Source of the DNA: Chloroflexota bacterium
GTDB lineage: Bacteria; Chloroflexota; Dehalococcoidia; Bin125
DNA: 23,652 nucleotides
Assembly (NCBI GenBank): GCA_027296805.1
Contig: JAPUIR010000396.1
Coordinates: 1 to 23,652, forward strand
Reading direction: 5' to 3'
Part shown: positions 11,307 through 18,644 of the stretch, piece after piece
How the letters are laid out: each line of letters opens with the position of its first letter
How positions within the stretch are numbered: the first letter of the stretch is position 1
Position numbers and translations under genes: made by a program
Notes under the pieces: generated by a model
Database searches by the model: none
Seen by the model: the letters and a program-made list of their open reading frames with translations, nothing else
What the model was told of the DNA's origin: nothing

Positions 11307-11708
11307 GTGGAGAGTCTGCTCGAGAACTATGGCGCCGTTCTTGTGGCGATCCCGGTGGGCACCATGTTGGTCCTCACGGCGCTGCTGGCGACCAAGCTGC
11401 TCGCGCCGCGCCGAGCGACGGAACTCAAGGGCCAGGTCTACGAGTGCGGCATGCTGCCGATCGGTCGCAACTGGGCGCAGATCCATGTTCGGTATTACCT
11501 CTACGCGATCCTGTTTCTGGTGTTCGACGTGGAGATCGTGTTCCTGTTCCCGTGGGCGGTATCGTTCATGGGGCTGATTGACGGCGAGGCCTTCGACAAA
11601 GTCATCCTCTGGCAGATGGTCTTGTTCGTCGCCACACTCTTGCTCGGCCTGGCGTATGCCTGGCGGAAAGGCGTCCTGGAATGGAAAAGCAAGACGGAGG
11701 CAGGGTAA
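11307..11708 (+). CDS. nuoA: NADH-quinone oxidoreductase subunit A
   Basis: NuoA is a small membrane subunit of complex I that packs near NuoH at the quinone-site junction. The 133-residue protein has three membrane segments and the signature [12 protein letters not shown], with its conserved loop Cys, followed by [21 protein letters not shown]. Translation starts at a GTG at 11307, seven bases after a strong GGAGG. It is the first gene of the operon, and its 3' end overlaps nuoB by 28 bases, implying translational coupling. Confidence 0.96.
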   Translation: MESLLENYGAVLVAIPVGTMLVLTALLATKLLAPRRATELKGQVYECGMLPIGRNWAQIHVRYYLYAILFLVFDVEIVFLFPWAVSFMGLIDGEAFDKVILWQMVLFVATLLLGLAYAWRKGVLEWKSKTEAG

Positions 11709-12244
11709 GTCCGAACGTAATCTCGCCCGAGGAGATTCGGCTCAGGCCTTCCGAGATCGAGCCCCCGTTCGTGCCCTACAAAGTGGTGCTGCCGGGGGTG
11801 ATCCAAGTCCCGGCGGAGGCGGTGATCGCGTCCGCGCGCAAGTCGTCCCTGTGGCCGATGACGTTCGGCTTGGCCTGCTGCGCGATCGAGATGATCGCGA
11901 CATACATGGCGAACCATGACTTCGACCGCTTCGGGATCGTGCCCTGGCCCTCGCCGCGGCAGAGTGACGTGATGATCGTGGCGGGCACGGTGACGAAGAA
12001 GATGGCGCCCGCGGTCAAGCTGCTCTACGAACAGATGCCCTACCCCAAGTGGGTGATCTCGATGGGTGCCTGCGCGACGAACGGTGGGCCATACACGCAA
12101 TACGACCGAGTTCTGCAGGGCGTGGACAAGATCATCCCCGTCGATGTCTACGTACCCGGCTGTCCGCCAAGGCCGGAGTCGCTAATCGATGGGTTCCTGG
12201 CGCTGCAGGAGAAGATCATGGAAGAGCGGGGGCGCGGCTACTAG
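11681..12244 (+). CDS. nuoB: NADH-quinone oxidoreductase subunit B (N2 cluster subunit)
   Basis: NuoB carries the terminal 4Fe-4S cluster N2 that reduces quinone. All four ligands are present: the adjacent Cys66-Cys67 in GLACCAIEM, Cys131 in [10 protein letters not shown] and Cys161 in PGCPPRPE. The length is 187 aa, with a roughly 30-residue N-terminal stretch ahead of the conserved domain. The ATG at 11681 overlaps the end of nuoA, with AAAGGCG a few bases upstream. The nuoB stop is directly followed by the nuoC ATG. In this operon NuoB would have to receive electrons without a locally encoded NuoI. Confidence 0.97.
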   Translation: MEKQDGGRVSPNVISPEEIRLRPSEIEPPFVPYKVVLPGVIQVPAEAVIASARKSSLWPMTFGLACCAIEMIATYMANHDFDRFGIVPWPSPRQSDVMIVAGTVTKKMAPAVKLLYEQMPYPKWVISMGACATNGGPYTQYDRVLQGVDKIIPVDVYVPGCPPRPESLIDGFLALQEKIMEERGRGY

Positions 12245-13240
12245 ATGACGAGCGCCAACGTCCCCGAGGTCACGATCGCGACTAACGGGCGCGAGCGCGT
12301 CGAGCCGCCGCCGAACAGCGTGGCGGAGTTATACCGTCGAGCGCTGCCCGCGCTGGACTTCCTGACCGAGCAAACCAAGAAGGATGTGGCGCTGATCGTG
12401 CGCGGCGGGGACGTGCACAACGTCTTGGCGACGGGGATGAGCCACCCCGATCTGGAGATGACGTTCCTGCGCAACCTGACGGCGGTCGACTGGGAGGAAG
12501 CCGGGATTGAGGTGGTGTATCACCTGTTCTCGCTGCGCTATCACCACGGCGTGGTCGTGAAAGCGATGCTGCCCGCCGCCGATCCCAGCATCGCGTCGGT
12601 GTCGGATCTGTTCGCGTCCGCGGAGTGGGCGGAGCGTGAGGCGCGGGAGATGTTCGGGATCGAGTTCCCCGGCCTGGCTGACTCACGCAATCTCCTGCTG
12701 GACGAGGACATCGACATTCACCCGCTGCTGAAGAGCCACCCGCTGGCGGAGATTGAGATCCCGCAGGGCGTGGACATTGACCAGTTCACGAAGCAGTACC
12801 CGCCGCCGACGCGCGAGGAAGACGAGGCCGCGAAGGAAGCAGCCGCGGCCGCCGCGGCCGCTCAACCCAAGCCCGAGAAGAAGTCGGTGGAGGACATGAC
12901 GCCGGAGGAGCTGGCTGAGCGGAAGGCGACGCAAGGGGAGCGTGTCGCGCGGGCGCGGGAGCTGGCATCGGCGCGCCGAGCCGAAGGGCCCGCCACGCCG
13001 ATGCGCGAACGCGACCCCGACGCCGAGTTGCCGGCCGCACCTGAACCGGCCGCGGCGCCCTCCAGCGAGGCGGAAGAGGCGGCGCCCGCCAGCTCGGCGG
13101 CGCCTCCCACGCGATCGTCCGTGCCCGTGGGCGACGGCGAGGGGGAGCTGACGGATGAGCAGAAGGCGGAACGTGTGAAACGCGGGCGCGAACTGGCCGC
13201 CGCGCGACGCGCGGAGTTACGAAAAGAGCGTGGCGAGTGA
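12245..13240 (+). CDS. nuoC: NADH-quinone oxidoreductase subunit C with long C-terminal extension
   Basis: Residues about 25-175 form the normal 30-kDa subunit, with the signature EREAREMFGIEFPG (130-143) followed by SRNLLLDED. NuoC helps connect the peripheral arm to NuoB and NuoD. The rest (about 180-331) is unusual: an Ala-rich run, then Pro/Ala/Glu-rich linkers and two copies of a basic helical motif, GERVARARELASARRAE (231-247) and AERVKRGRELAAARRAE (308-324). Ordinary bacterial NuoC proteins end soon after the core. The frame and codon pattern stay consistent to the stop, so this does not look like a frameshift artefact. The ATG touches the nuoB stop, and the stop overlaps the nuoD GTG by four bases. 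Confidence 0.95.
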   Translation: MTSANVPEVTIATNGRERVEPPPNSVAELYRRALPALDFLTEQTKKDVALIVRGGDVHNVLATGMSHPDLEMTFLRNLTAVDWEEAGIEVVYHLFSLRYHHGVVVKAMLPAADPSIASVSDLFASAEWAEREAREMFGIEFPGLADSRNLLLDEDIDIHPLLKSHPLAEIEIPQGVDIDQFTKQYPPPTREEDEAAKEAAAAAAAAQPKPEKKSVEDMTPEELAERKATQGERVARARELASARRAEGPATPMRERDPDAELPAAPEPAAAPSSEAEEAAPASSAAPPTRSSVPVGDGEGELTDEQKAERVKRGRELAAARRAELRKERGE

Positions 13241-14397
13241 CCAGCAGCGGCAGGGCTGAGGTCGTCAGCGAACCGATCCTCGTGACGGAGGAGTTCGAGA
13301 CGGTCGACATGAACATCAACATCGGACCGCAGCACCCGGCGACGCACGGGGTGTTCCGGATGGTGCTGACGCTAGACGGCGAGGTGGTGAAAGACCTCGA
13401 CGCCTACATCGGGTACTTGCACCGAGGCGCGGAGAAGCTGTCCGAGAATCTGGACTACCGCGGGGCGCTGGGGTTCCAGGACCGGACCGATTACCTGGCG
13501 GCGATGAACTGCGAGTGGGCCTACGTCAACACGGTGGAGCAGCTGGCGGGGATCGAGGTGCCGGAGCGGGTGGAGTACCTGCGCCTGATCCTGGCGGAGC
13601 TGAACCGGATCCTGTCGCACTTCATGTTCATGGGGGCGTTCGGGACGGACGTCGGCTTCTTCGCGACGTCGTTCATGTGGGCGTTCCGTGAGCGGGAGCG
13701 GATCCAGGATCTGTTCGAGTCGGTCTGCGGCGATCGCATGATGTACAACTACTACCGCGTCGGGGGGATGGCCTGGGACCCGCCCGAGACGTTCGTGGAA
13801 GACACGCGCTGGGTCTTGGGCCAGATCGACATCGGCATTGGGGACATCGAAGAGCTGATGAAAGAGAACGAGATCATCATCGCGCGTTGCCGCGACGTGG
13901 GGACGCTGTCGGCGGAGGACGCGATCAACTTCGGGGTGACGGGGCCGATGTTGCGGGCGAGCGGGGTGGCGTTCGACCTGCGGGTGGACGAGCCCTACTC
14001 CATCTACGACCGCTTCGAGTGGGAGATCCCCGTGGGCGAAAAGGGCGACGCCTACGACCGTTTTCTGGTGCGGCTGGAGGAGATGAAACAGTCGCGGTCG
14101 ATCGTGGCGCAGGCCCTGGATCAGATGCCCAGCGACGGCCCGATCATGGCGGAGAACCTGCCCAAGGCGATCCGACCGGCGCCCGCGGAGATTTACTGGC
14201 GGCAGGAGAATCCGCGGGGCGAGTACGGGATCTACATGGTGTCCGACGGGACGGATCAGCCCTGGCGGATGAAGGTCCGCTCGCCATGCTTCCACAATCT
14301 GAGTTCGCTGCGACACCAGGCGGTCGGGCAGTACTTGGCGGACGCGATCGTCGCGCTGGGGTCGATCGACATCGTCTTGGGCGAGGTCGATCGTTAG
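13237..14397 (+). CDS. nuoD: NADH-quinone oxidoreductase subunit D
   Basis: NuoD (49-kDa subunit) forms the quinone pocket with NuoB. The 386-residue protein has INIGPQHPATHGVFR with the quinone-site His, YIGYLHRGAEKL, the Tyr of the DYLAAM segment, LSHFMFMGAFGTDVG, FRERERIQDLFE, and the conserved end GEVDR. Its length matches stand-alone NuoD, so this is not a NuoCD fusion. It starts at a GTG whose last two bases share the nuoC stop (GTGA). A hairpin and 92 bases separate it from nuoH, at the place where nuoE, nuoF and nuoG usually sit. Confidence 0.97.
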   Translation: MTSSGRAEVVSEPILVTEEFETVDMNINIGPQHPATHGVFRMVLTLDGEVVKDLDAYIGYLHRGAEKLSENLDYRGALGFQDRTDYLAAMNCEWAYVNTVEQLAGIEVPERVEYLRLILAELNRILSHFMFMGAFGTDVGFFATSFMWAFRERERIQDLFESVCGDRMMYNYYRVGGMAWDPPETFVEDTRWVLGQIDIGIGDIEELMKENEIIIARCRDVGTLSAEDAINFGVTGPMLRASGVAFDLRVDEPYSIYDRFEWEIPVGEKGDAYDRFLVRLEEMKQSRSIVAQALDQMPSDGPIMAENLPKAIRPAPAEIYWRQENPRGEYGIYMVSDGTDQPWRMKVRSPCFHNLSSLRHQAVGQYLADAIVALGSIDIVLGEVDR

Positions 14398-14408
14398 CGG
14401 GACGGCGA

Positions 14409-14434
14409 CGGGACAGCCGGTATCGCGTGTCCCG
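14409..14434 (+). promoter_or_regulatory. Inverted repeat at the nuoD|nuoH junction
   Basis: CGGGACA (14409-14415) and TGTCCCG (14428-14434) are perfect 7-base arms around 12 bases. No T-run follows, so it is more likely an mRNA processing or stability hairpin than a terminator. It lies exactly where nuoE-F-G would be in a 14-gene operon. Confidence 0.4.
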
Positions 14435-14489
14435 AAACGGAGATAGCTTGTAGCCGCGCGTGTCGCTGGGCGCGCGGGGAGAACCGTTC

Positions 14490-15704
14490 ATGCCCGTTTT
14501 GAGCGAGTTCGCTGGGGTCGGATTGCCGGATTGGGTCGATGCCCTGATCCGGGTCATGGTGATCGTGATGCTGATGACGATCAACGCGTTTGCGTTGATC
14601 GTGCTGGAGCGGAAGATCGCGGCGCGCTTCCAAGCGCGGGTGGGGCCGACCAAGACGGGGCCGAAGGGATCGCTGCAATCGATCGCGGACGCACTCAAGC
14701 TGGTCAGCAAGGAAGACGTGCGCCCGACGACGGCGGACCGATGGACGTTCGAACTGGCGCCGTATTTCGTGTTCGTGCCGGTCTTCCTGATGTTCGTTCC
14801 GATCCCCTTCACAGAGAACTGGTTCATCCGCGATCTGGAGCTGGGCTTTCTCTACGTGTTCGGGGTCTTGGGCCTGAACATTGTGGGGGTGGTAATGGCG
14901 GGCTGGGGGTCGGACAACAAATACGCGCTGCTGGGCGGGGTGCGAGCGGCGGCGCAGGCGATCTCGTACGAGCTGCCAATGCTGATGGTCGCGGTGGGTG
15001 TTGTGATGGTGGCGGCGGCGCACCTGCAGGCCGACGGGCTGGACACGGGGCAGGCGCTGAATCTGAACTTCATCGCCAGCGACCAAAGGACGACGCCGTA
15101 CCTGATTCTGCAACCGCTGGGCTTCGCGATCTTCCTGATCGGGATGCTGGCGGAGCTGCACCGCCCGCCGTTCGACATGCCGGTCGCGGAGACGGAGGTC
15201 GTGGGCGGATATTACGTGGAGTACAGCGGCATGCGCTGGGGGCTGTTCTTCCTGGCGGAGTACACGGCGCTCTTCCTGTTGGTGATGCTGGTGTCGGTCG
15301 TGTTCCTGGGCGGCTGGAACTGGCCCTTCGGGGAGGACCTGGGCTTGGCCTGGCAGCTGGCGCTGACGCTGGGGAAGGCGAGCGCGCTCATCTTCATGCT
15401 GTTCTGGATGCGGCTGATCGTGCCGCGGCTGCGGATCGATCAGTTGATGGGGTTCTCCTGGAAGGTGCTGCTGCCGTTCTCGATCGTGCAGGTGATCGCG
15501 AACGCGATCATCCTGGCCTACGGCGGTCCGGATTGGGTGCTGGGGATCGTCTCGCTGGCACTTCTTGTTCTACTGGTAGGCCTGGTCTACGTTCAGATGC
15601 GTTCGAAAGCCGGCAGCGGGACTCGCTCGATCCGTCGCGAGCCAGCTCGCCCTCGGATGATTACGTCACCTGAAGTGAGTTCCGCCGGGGGGTCCGGCGA
15701 TTAG
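14490..15704 (+). CDS. nuoH: NADH-quinone oxidoreductase subunit H
   Basis: NuoH is the membrane subunit that closes the quinone chamber and links it to the proton-pumping arm. From the ATG at 14490 (GGGGAG eight bases upstream) it is 404 aa with about eight membrane segments, LERKIAARFQARVGPTKTG, GPKGSLQSIADALKL and AELHRPPFDMPVAETEV (221-237). In that loop the first Glu of the PEAE seen in many NuoH proteins is Val232. The last roughly 30 residues (after VYVQMRSK) are a polar Arg/Ser/Gly tail beyond the usual end. The frame is open to a GTG at 14460, which I reject for lack of a ribosome binding site. In a standard operon nuoI would follow; here it does not. Confidence 0.96.
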   Translation: MPVLSEFAGVGLPDWVDALIRVMVIVMLMTINAFALIVLERKIAARFQARVGPTKTGPKGSLQSIADALKLVSKEDVRPTTADRWTFELAPYFVFVPVFLMFVPIPFTENWFIRDLELGFLYVFGVLGLNIVGVVMAGWGSDNKYALLGGVRAAAQAISYELPMLMVAVGVVMVAAAHLQADGLDTGQALNLNFIASDQRTTPYLILQPLGFAIFLIGMLAELHRPPFDMPVAETEVVGGYYVEYSGMRWGLFFLAEYTALFLLVMLVSVVFLGGWNWPFGEDLGLAWQLALTLGKASALIFMLFWMRLIVPRLRIDQLMGFSWKVLLPFSIVQVIANAIILAYGGPDWVLGIVSLALLVLLVGLVYVQMRSKAGSGTRSIRREPARPRMITSPEVSSAGGSGD

Positions 15705-15720
15705 GGGAGGATTCGACGCG

Positions 15721-15774
15721 ATGCGGGACAGTGGTCCTGTGGCGCGGCGCCGGATGGCGGAGGCCGCGCTATGA
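15721..15774 (+). CDS. Possible 17-residue leader peptide in the nuoI position
   Basis: A short frame (MRDSGPVARRRMAEAAL) begins with ATG, ten bases after GGGGAGG (15704-15710), and its TGA overlaps the nuoJ ATG as ATGA. Within it, GCGCGGC (15742-15748) and GCCGCGC (15763-15769) can pair and would partly enclose the nuoJ ribosome binding site GGAGG (15759-15763). Translation of the short frame would open that hairpin, so a coupling role for nuoJ is plausible. It shows no ferredoxin Cys motif and I cannot show it is a nuoI remnant. Confidence 0.35.
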   Translation: MRDSGPVARRRMAEAAL

Positions 15775-16277
15775 GCGCGACCGAGGTCGTCTACTACGTG
15801 ATCGCGGTATTCGCGATCGTGAGCGCGCTGGGCGTGGTGCTTTCGGGCAACATCGTGCACGCGGCGATCTTCTTCATTCTGTCGCTGGGCGGTGTAGCGG
15901 GGTTCTATCTGATCCTGACGGTGGAGTTTCTCGCGCTGGTCCAGCTGGTGGTGTACGGCGGCGCGGTCACGATCCTGATTCTGTTCGCGCTGATGCTGAC
16001 GCGGGCCCGGGAGCGCCCGCAGGCGCTGTTCGGCAAGACCCGGCCGATCGGCACGGTGGCGGCGATGGCACTCCTGGCGGCATTCATCGGGGCCGCGGTC
16101 TCGACGGATTGGTTTGAGCCGGCCGCGGGTGAGCAGATCGAGCCGGTGCCGTTCCAACTGCTGGGCGATGTGATCTTCACGGTCTGGATCGTGCCGTTCA
16201 TCTTGATCGGGATCCTGCTCTCGATCGCGCTGGACGGTGCGGTGCTCCTGGCCCTGCCGGACGAGGAGGAAGAGTAG
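15771..16277 (+). CDS. nuoJ: NADH-quinone oxidoreductase subunit J
   Basis: NuoJ is a five-helix membrane subunit next to NuoK and NuoA. The 168-residue product has the typical start YYVIAVFAIVSALGVVL, then NIVHAAIFFILSLGGVAGFYL and the conserved helix EFLALVQLVVYGGAVTILILF, whose pi-bulge region takes part in coupling. The ATG at 15771 has GGAGG seven bases upstream. It ends in an acidic DEEEE whose GAGGAGGAAGAG bases also serve as the ribosome binding site of nuoK three bases further on. Confidence 0.95.
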   Translation: MSATEVVYYVIAVFAIVSALGVVLSGNIVHAAIFFILSLGGVAGFYLILTVEFLALVQLVVYGGAVTILILFALMLTRARERPQALFGKTRPIGTVAAMALLAAFIGAAVSTDWFEPAAGEQIEPVPFQLLGDVIFTVWIVPFILIGILLSIALDGAVLLALPDEEEE

Positions 16278-16280
16278 ACG

Positions 16281-16595
16281 ATGCCGGAGCTTGAAGGCGT
16301 CCTCGTCGTCAACGCGATCCTGTTCGCGATCGGGGTGCTGGGTGTCCTGACGCGCCGCAACGCGGTGCTGATCTTGATGTCGCTGGAGCTGATGCTAAAC
16401 GCGGTGAGCCTGAACATGGTGGCATTCGCGGTCTACGGGCATGTGGAGTTCGAGAACTTCACGGGCATCGTCTTTGCGCTATTCATCATTGTGATCGCCG
16501 CCGCGGAGGTGGCGTTGGCCTTGGGCATTGTGGTGCGGACGTTCCGCACCCGGGCGACGGCAAACGTCGACGAAATCAATCTTCTCAAGTGGTAG
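16281..16595 (+). CDS. nuoK: NADH-quinone oxidoreductase subunit K
   Basis: NuoK is a three-helix proton-channel subunit related to MrpC. The 104 residues include IGVLGVLTRRNAVLILMSLELMLNAV with the membrane Glu of SLEL, and a second membrane Glu in AAAEVALALGIVV; both are the conserved proton-path acids. The start codon at 16281 lies three bases after the nuoJ stop, with a very strong purine-rich ribosome binding site inside the end of nuoJ, which indicates tight coupling. Confidence 0.96.
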   Translation: MPELEGVLVVNAILFAIGVLGVLTRRNAVLILMSLELMLNAVSLNMVAFAVYGHVEFENFTGIVFALFIIVIAAAEVALALGIVVRTFRTRATANVDEINLLKW

Positions 16596-16648
16596 CGGCG
16601 ACGCGACCCCAAGGAGCGGCGCGCCAGCGAGCGGGGGCGAAGCAGTAG

Positions 16649-18583
16649 ATGTTCTGGCTTGAACACGCCTGGATCTTGCCAGCAATCCCGGCTTGCGCCT
16701 TCTTGGGCATGTTCCTGTTCGGGCGGCTGCTGCCGCGACAGGGGGACTGGCTCTCGATCATCGCGATCGGTTCGGTCTTCGTGCTGTTTTTCTTCGTGCT
16801 GGAATCGCACCTGGACTCGTTGAACGCGGGGTTGGGCGGGATCGCCAATACGGGATTCGACTGGCTCTCGTTCGGCGACTTCACGCTGCGGATCGGGTTC
16901 ACGGTGGATTCGATTGCGGTGGTGATGCTGGGCGTGGTGGCCTTGGTGGCGTTGTTGGTACAGGTCTATTCGGTGTCGTATATGCGGCATCATGGGCGGC
17001 CGGAGCCGCGCTACTGGTGGTACTACACGGTGATGTCGCTGTTCGCGGCGGCGATGCTGACGCTGGTTCTGGCCGACAACCTGCTTCTGCTCTACATCGC
17101 TTGGGAGGGGGTGGGCCTCTGCTCGTTCTTCTTGATCGGGTTCTACTACGAACGAACGTCGGCGGTGGAGGCCGCGAAGAAGGCCTTCGTCACGACGCGG
17201 TTGGGCGACGTGGGGCTGCTGATCGGAATCCTGCTGTTCTGGCGCGCGACAGGGACGTTCCAAATCAGCGAGCTCATCGAGGCGGTGCAGGCCGGTCGGA
17301 CGAACGATTTACCCCAGGTCATGGGGGACGGCTACCTGACCATGGCGACGCTGCTTGTCTTCCTGGGCGCGATGGGGAAAAGCGCGCAAGTGCCGTTCCA
17401 CGTCTGGCTGCCCGACGCGATGGAGGGCCCGACGCCCGTCAGCGCGCTGATCCACGCCGCGACGATGGTGGTCGCTGGGGTCTACTTGGTGGCGCGGCTG
17501 CTGCCGATCTTCGATCTGGCGCCGGGGGCGCTGGAGCTGGTAACAGCGGTGGGGCTGATCACGGCCATTCTGGCCGGGCTGATCGCGATTACCCAGACCG
17601 ACATCAAGAAGGTGCTGGCCTACTCCACGATCAGCCAGCTGGGCTTCATGTTCGTGGCGCTGGGGAGCGGCGCCGTGGGCGTGGCGATGTTCCATCTGAT
17701 GACGCACGCCTTTTTCAAGGCCGCCCTGTTCTTGGGCTCGGGCTCCGTCATTCACATGAGCGGAGAGCAGGAGATGGGGAAGCTGGGCGGGCTGTGGTGG
17801 AAGATGCCGGTGACGGCGGTAACGTTCACGATCTCCGCGCTGGCGCTGGCGGGCGTGGCTCCGCTGTCAGGCTTCTTCTCGAAGGACGAGATCTTCACGG
17901 TGGTCTCGCGGCACCAGGACGAATCGGTGCTGATCCTGCTGGGGGTGGCGGCGTTCCTCTCGGCGCTGTATATGACGCGACTGGTGATTCTGACGTTCTT
18001 CGGGGCACCCAAGGATCTGGACGTGATCAAGCGCACCGAGGAGGCGCCGCCGCTGATCACGGCGCCGCTGGTGCTGCTGACGCTGCTGACGCTGTTCGTG
18101 GGCTGGTTCGCGCTGGACCAGGTGGGCGACGCGTTCGGCTTCCCGGGCGGGATCAACAACTACATCTATTTCCCGGAGCCGGAGATCTTCTCCTTCAATA
18201 GCGGACTGGCGGCGGCGACGGGCGTGCTCTCGCTGCTGGGCATCCTGACGGCGTTGTGGTTCTGGTGGGGCAGCAATGTGCGCCGGGCAACGGCGTTGCG
18301 CGAGTTCCAGCCGCGCATGACGGCGGTGCTGGAGAACAAGTTCTACTTCGATGAGGCGTACCAGTGGGCGATCGACCGCTTGGTGCTGCCATTGGGCGAG
18401 ATGGTGGCCTGGTTCGACCGCCACATCGTGAACGACACGGGCGTCAACGGTCCGGCGGACACGGTGAAGTACGCGGCTTTCTGGACCAAATTCCATGTCA
18501 CCGGGCGGCTTCCGGACTACGCGCTGCTGATGATCGTTGGCATCGCGGGGGCGGGAGCGCTCGGATTCCTGCTGCGGATCTAG
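16649..18583 (+). CDS. nuoL: NADH-quinone oxidoreductase subunit L
   Basis: NuoL is the distal antiporter-like proton-pumping subunit and carries the long lateral helix. The 644-residue protein is full length and complete. It has YTVMSLFAAAMLTLVLADN, the TM5 Glu153 in WEGVGLCSF, the TM7 Lys244 in GKSAQVPFHVWLPDAMEGP, ALIHAATMVVAGVYL, and the Lys of DIKKVLAYSTISQLG. Long hydrophobic segments continue to the C-terminus, as expected for the lateral helix and final anchor. The ATG at 16649 follows a GGGGGCG stretch; no strong ribosome binding site is visible. Confidence 0.97.
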   Translation: MFWLEHAWILPAIPACAFLGMFLFGRLLPRQGDWLSIIAIGSVFVLFFFVLESHLDSLNAGLGGIANTGFDWLSFGDFTLRIGFTVDSIAVVMLGVVALVALLVQVYSVSYMRHHGRPEPRYWWYYTVMSLFAAAMLTLVLADNLLLLYIAWEGVGLCSFFLIGFYYERTSAVEAAKKAFVTTRLGDVGLLIGILLFWRATGTFQISELIEAVQAGRTNDLPQVMGDGYLTMATLLVFLGAMGKSAQVPFHVWLPDAMEGPTPVSALIHAATMVVAGVYLVARLLPIFDLAPGALELVTAVGLITAILAGLIAITQTDIKKVLAYSTISQLGFMFVALGSGAVGVAMFHLMTHAFFKAALFLGSGSVIHMSGEQEMGKLGGLWWKMPVTAVTFTISALALAGVAPLSGFFSKDEIFTVVSRHQDESVLILLGVAAFLSALYMTRLVILTFFGAPKDLDVIKRTEEAPPLITAPLVLLTLLTLFVGWFALDQVGDAFGFPGGINNYIYFPEPEIFSFNSGLAAATGVLSLLGILTALWFWWGSNVRRATALREFQPRMTAVLENKFYFDEAYQWAIDRLVLPLGEMVAWFDRHIVNDTGVNGPADTVKYAAFWTKFHVTGRLPDYALLMIVGIAGAGALGFLLRI

Positions 18584-18595
18584 CGGGCGATAGCT

Positions 18596-18619
18596 CGCGC
18601 ATCGCAGAGGCGATGCGCG
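18596..18619 (+). promoter_or_regulatory. Strong hairpin between nuoL and nuoM
   Basis: CGCGCATCGC (18596-18605) and GCGATGCGCG (18610-18619) form a perfect 10-bp stem with an AGAG loop, twelve bases after the nuoL stop. There is no following T-run, so it is not an intrinsic terminator. An mRNA stability or processing role within the operon is the simplest reading. Confidence 0.55.
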
Positions 18620-18644
18620 GTGAAAGGCGAGGGACGCAAGCGCT

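Noticed and set aside
14398..15770. A hidden nuoI between nuoD and nuoJ
   Set aside because: The D-H gap (92 bases) and H-J gap (66 bases) are too short for the gene, and no CxxCxxCxxxCP ferredoxin motif is visible there.
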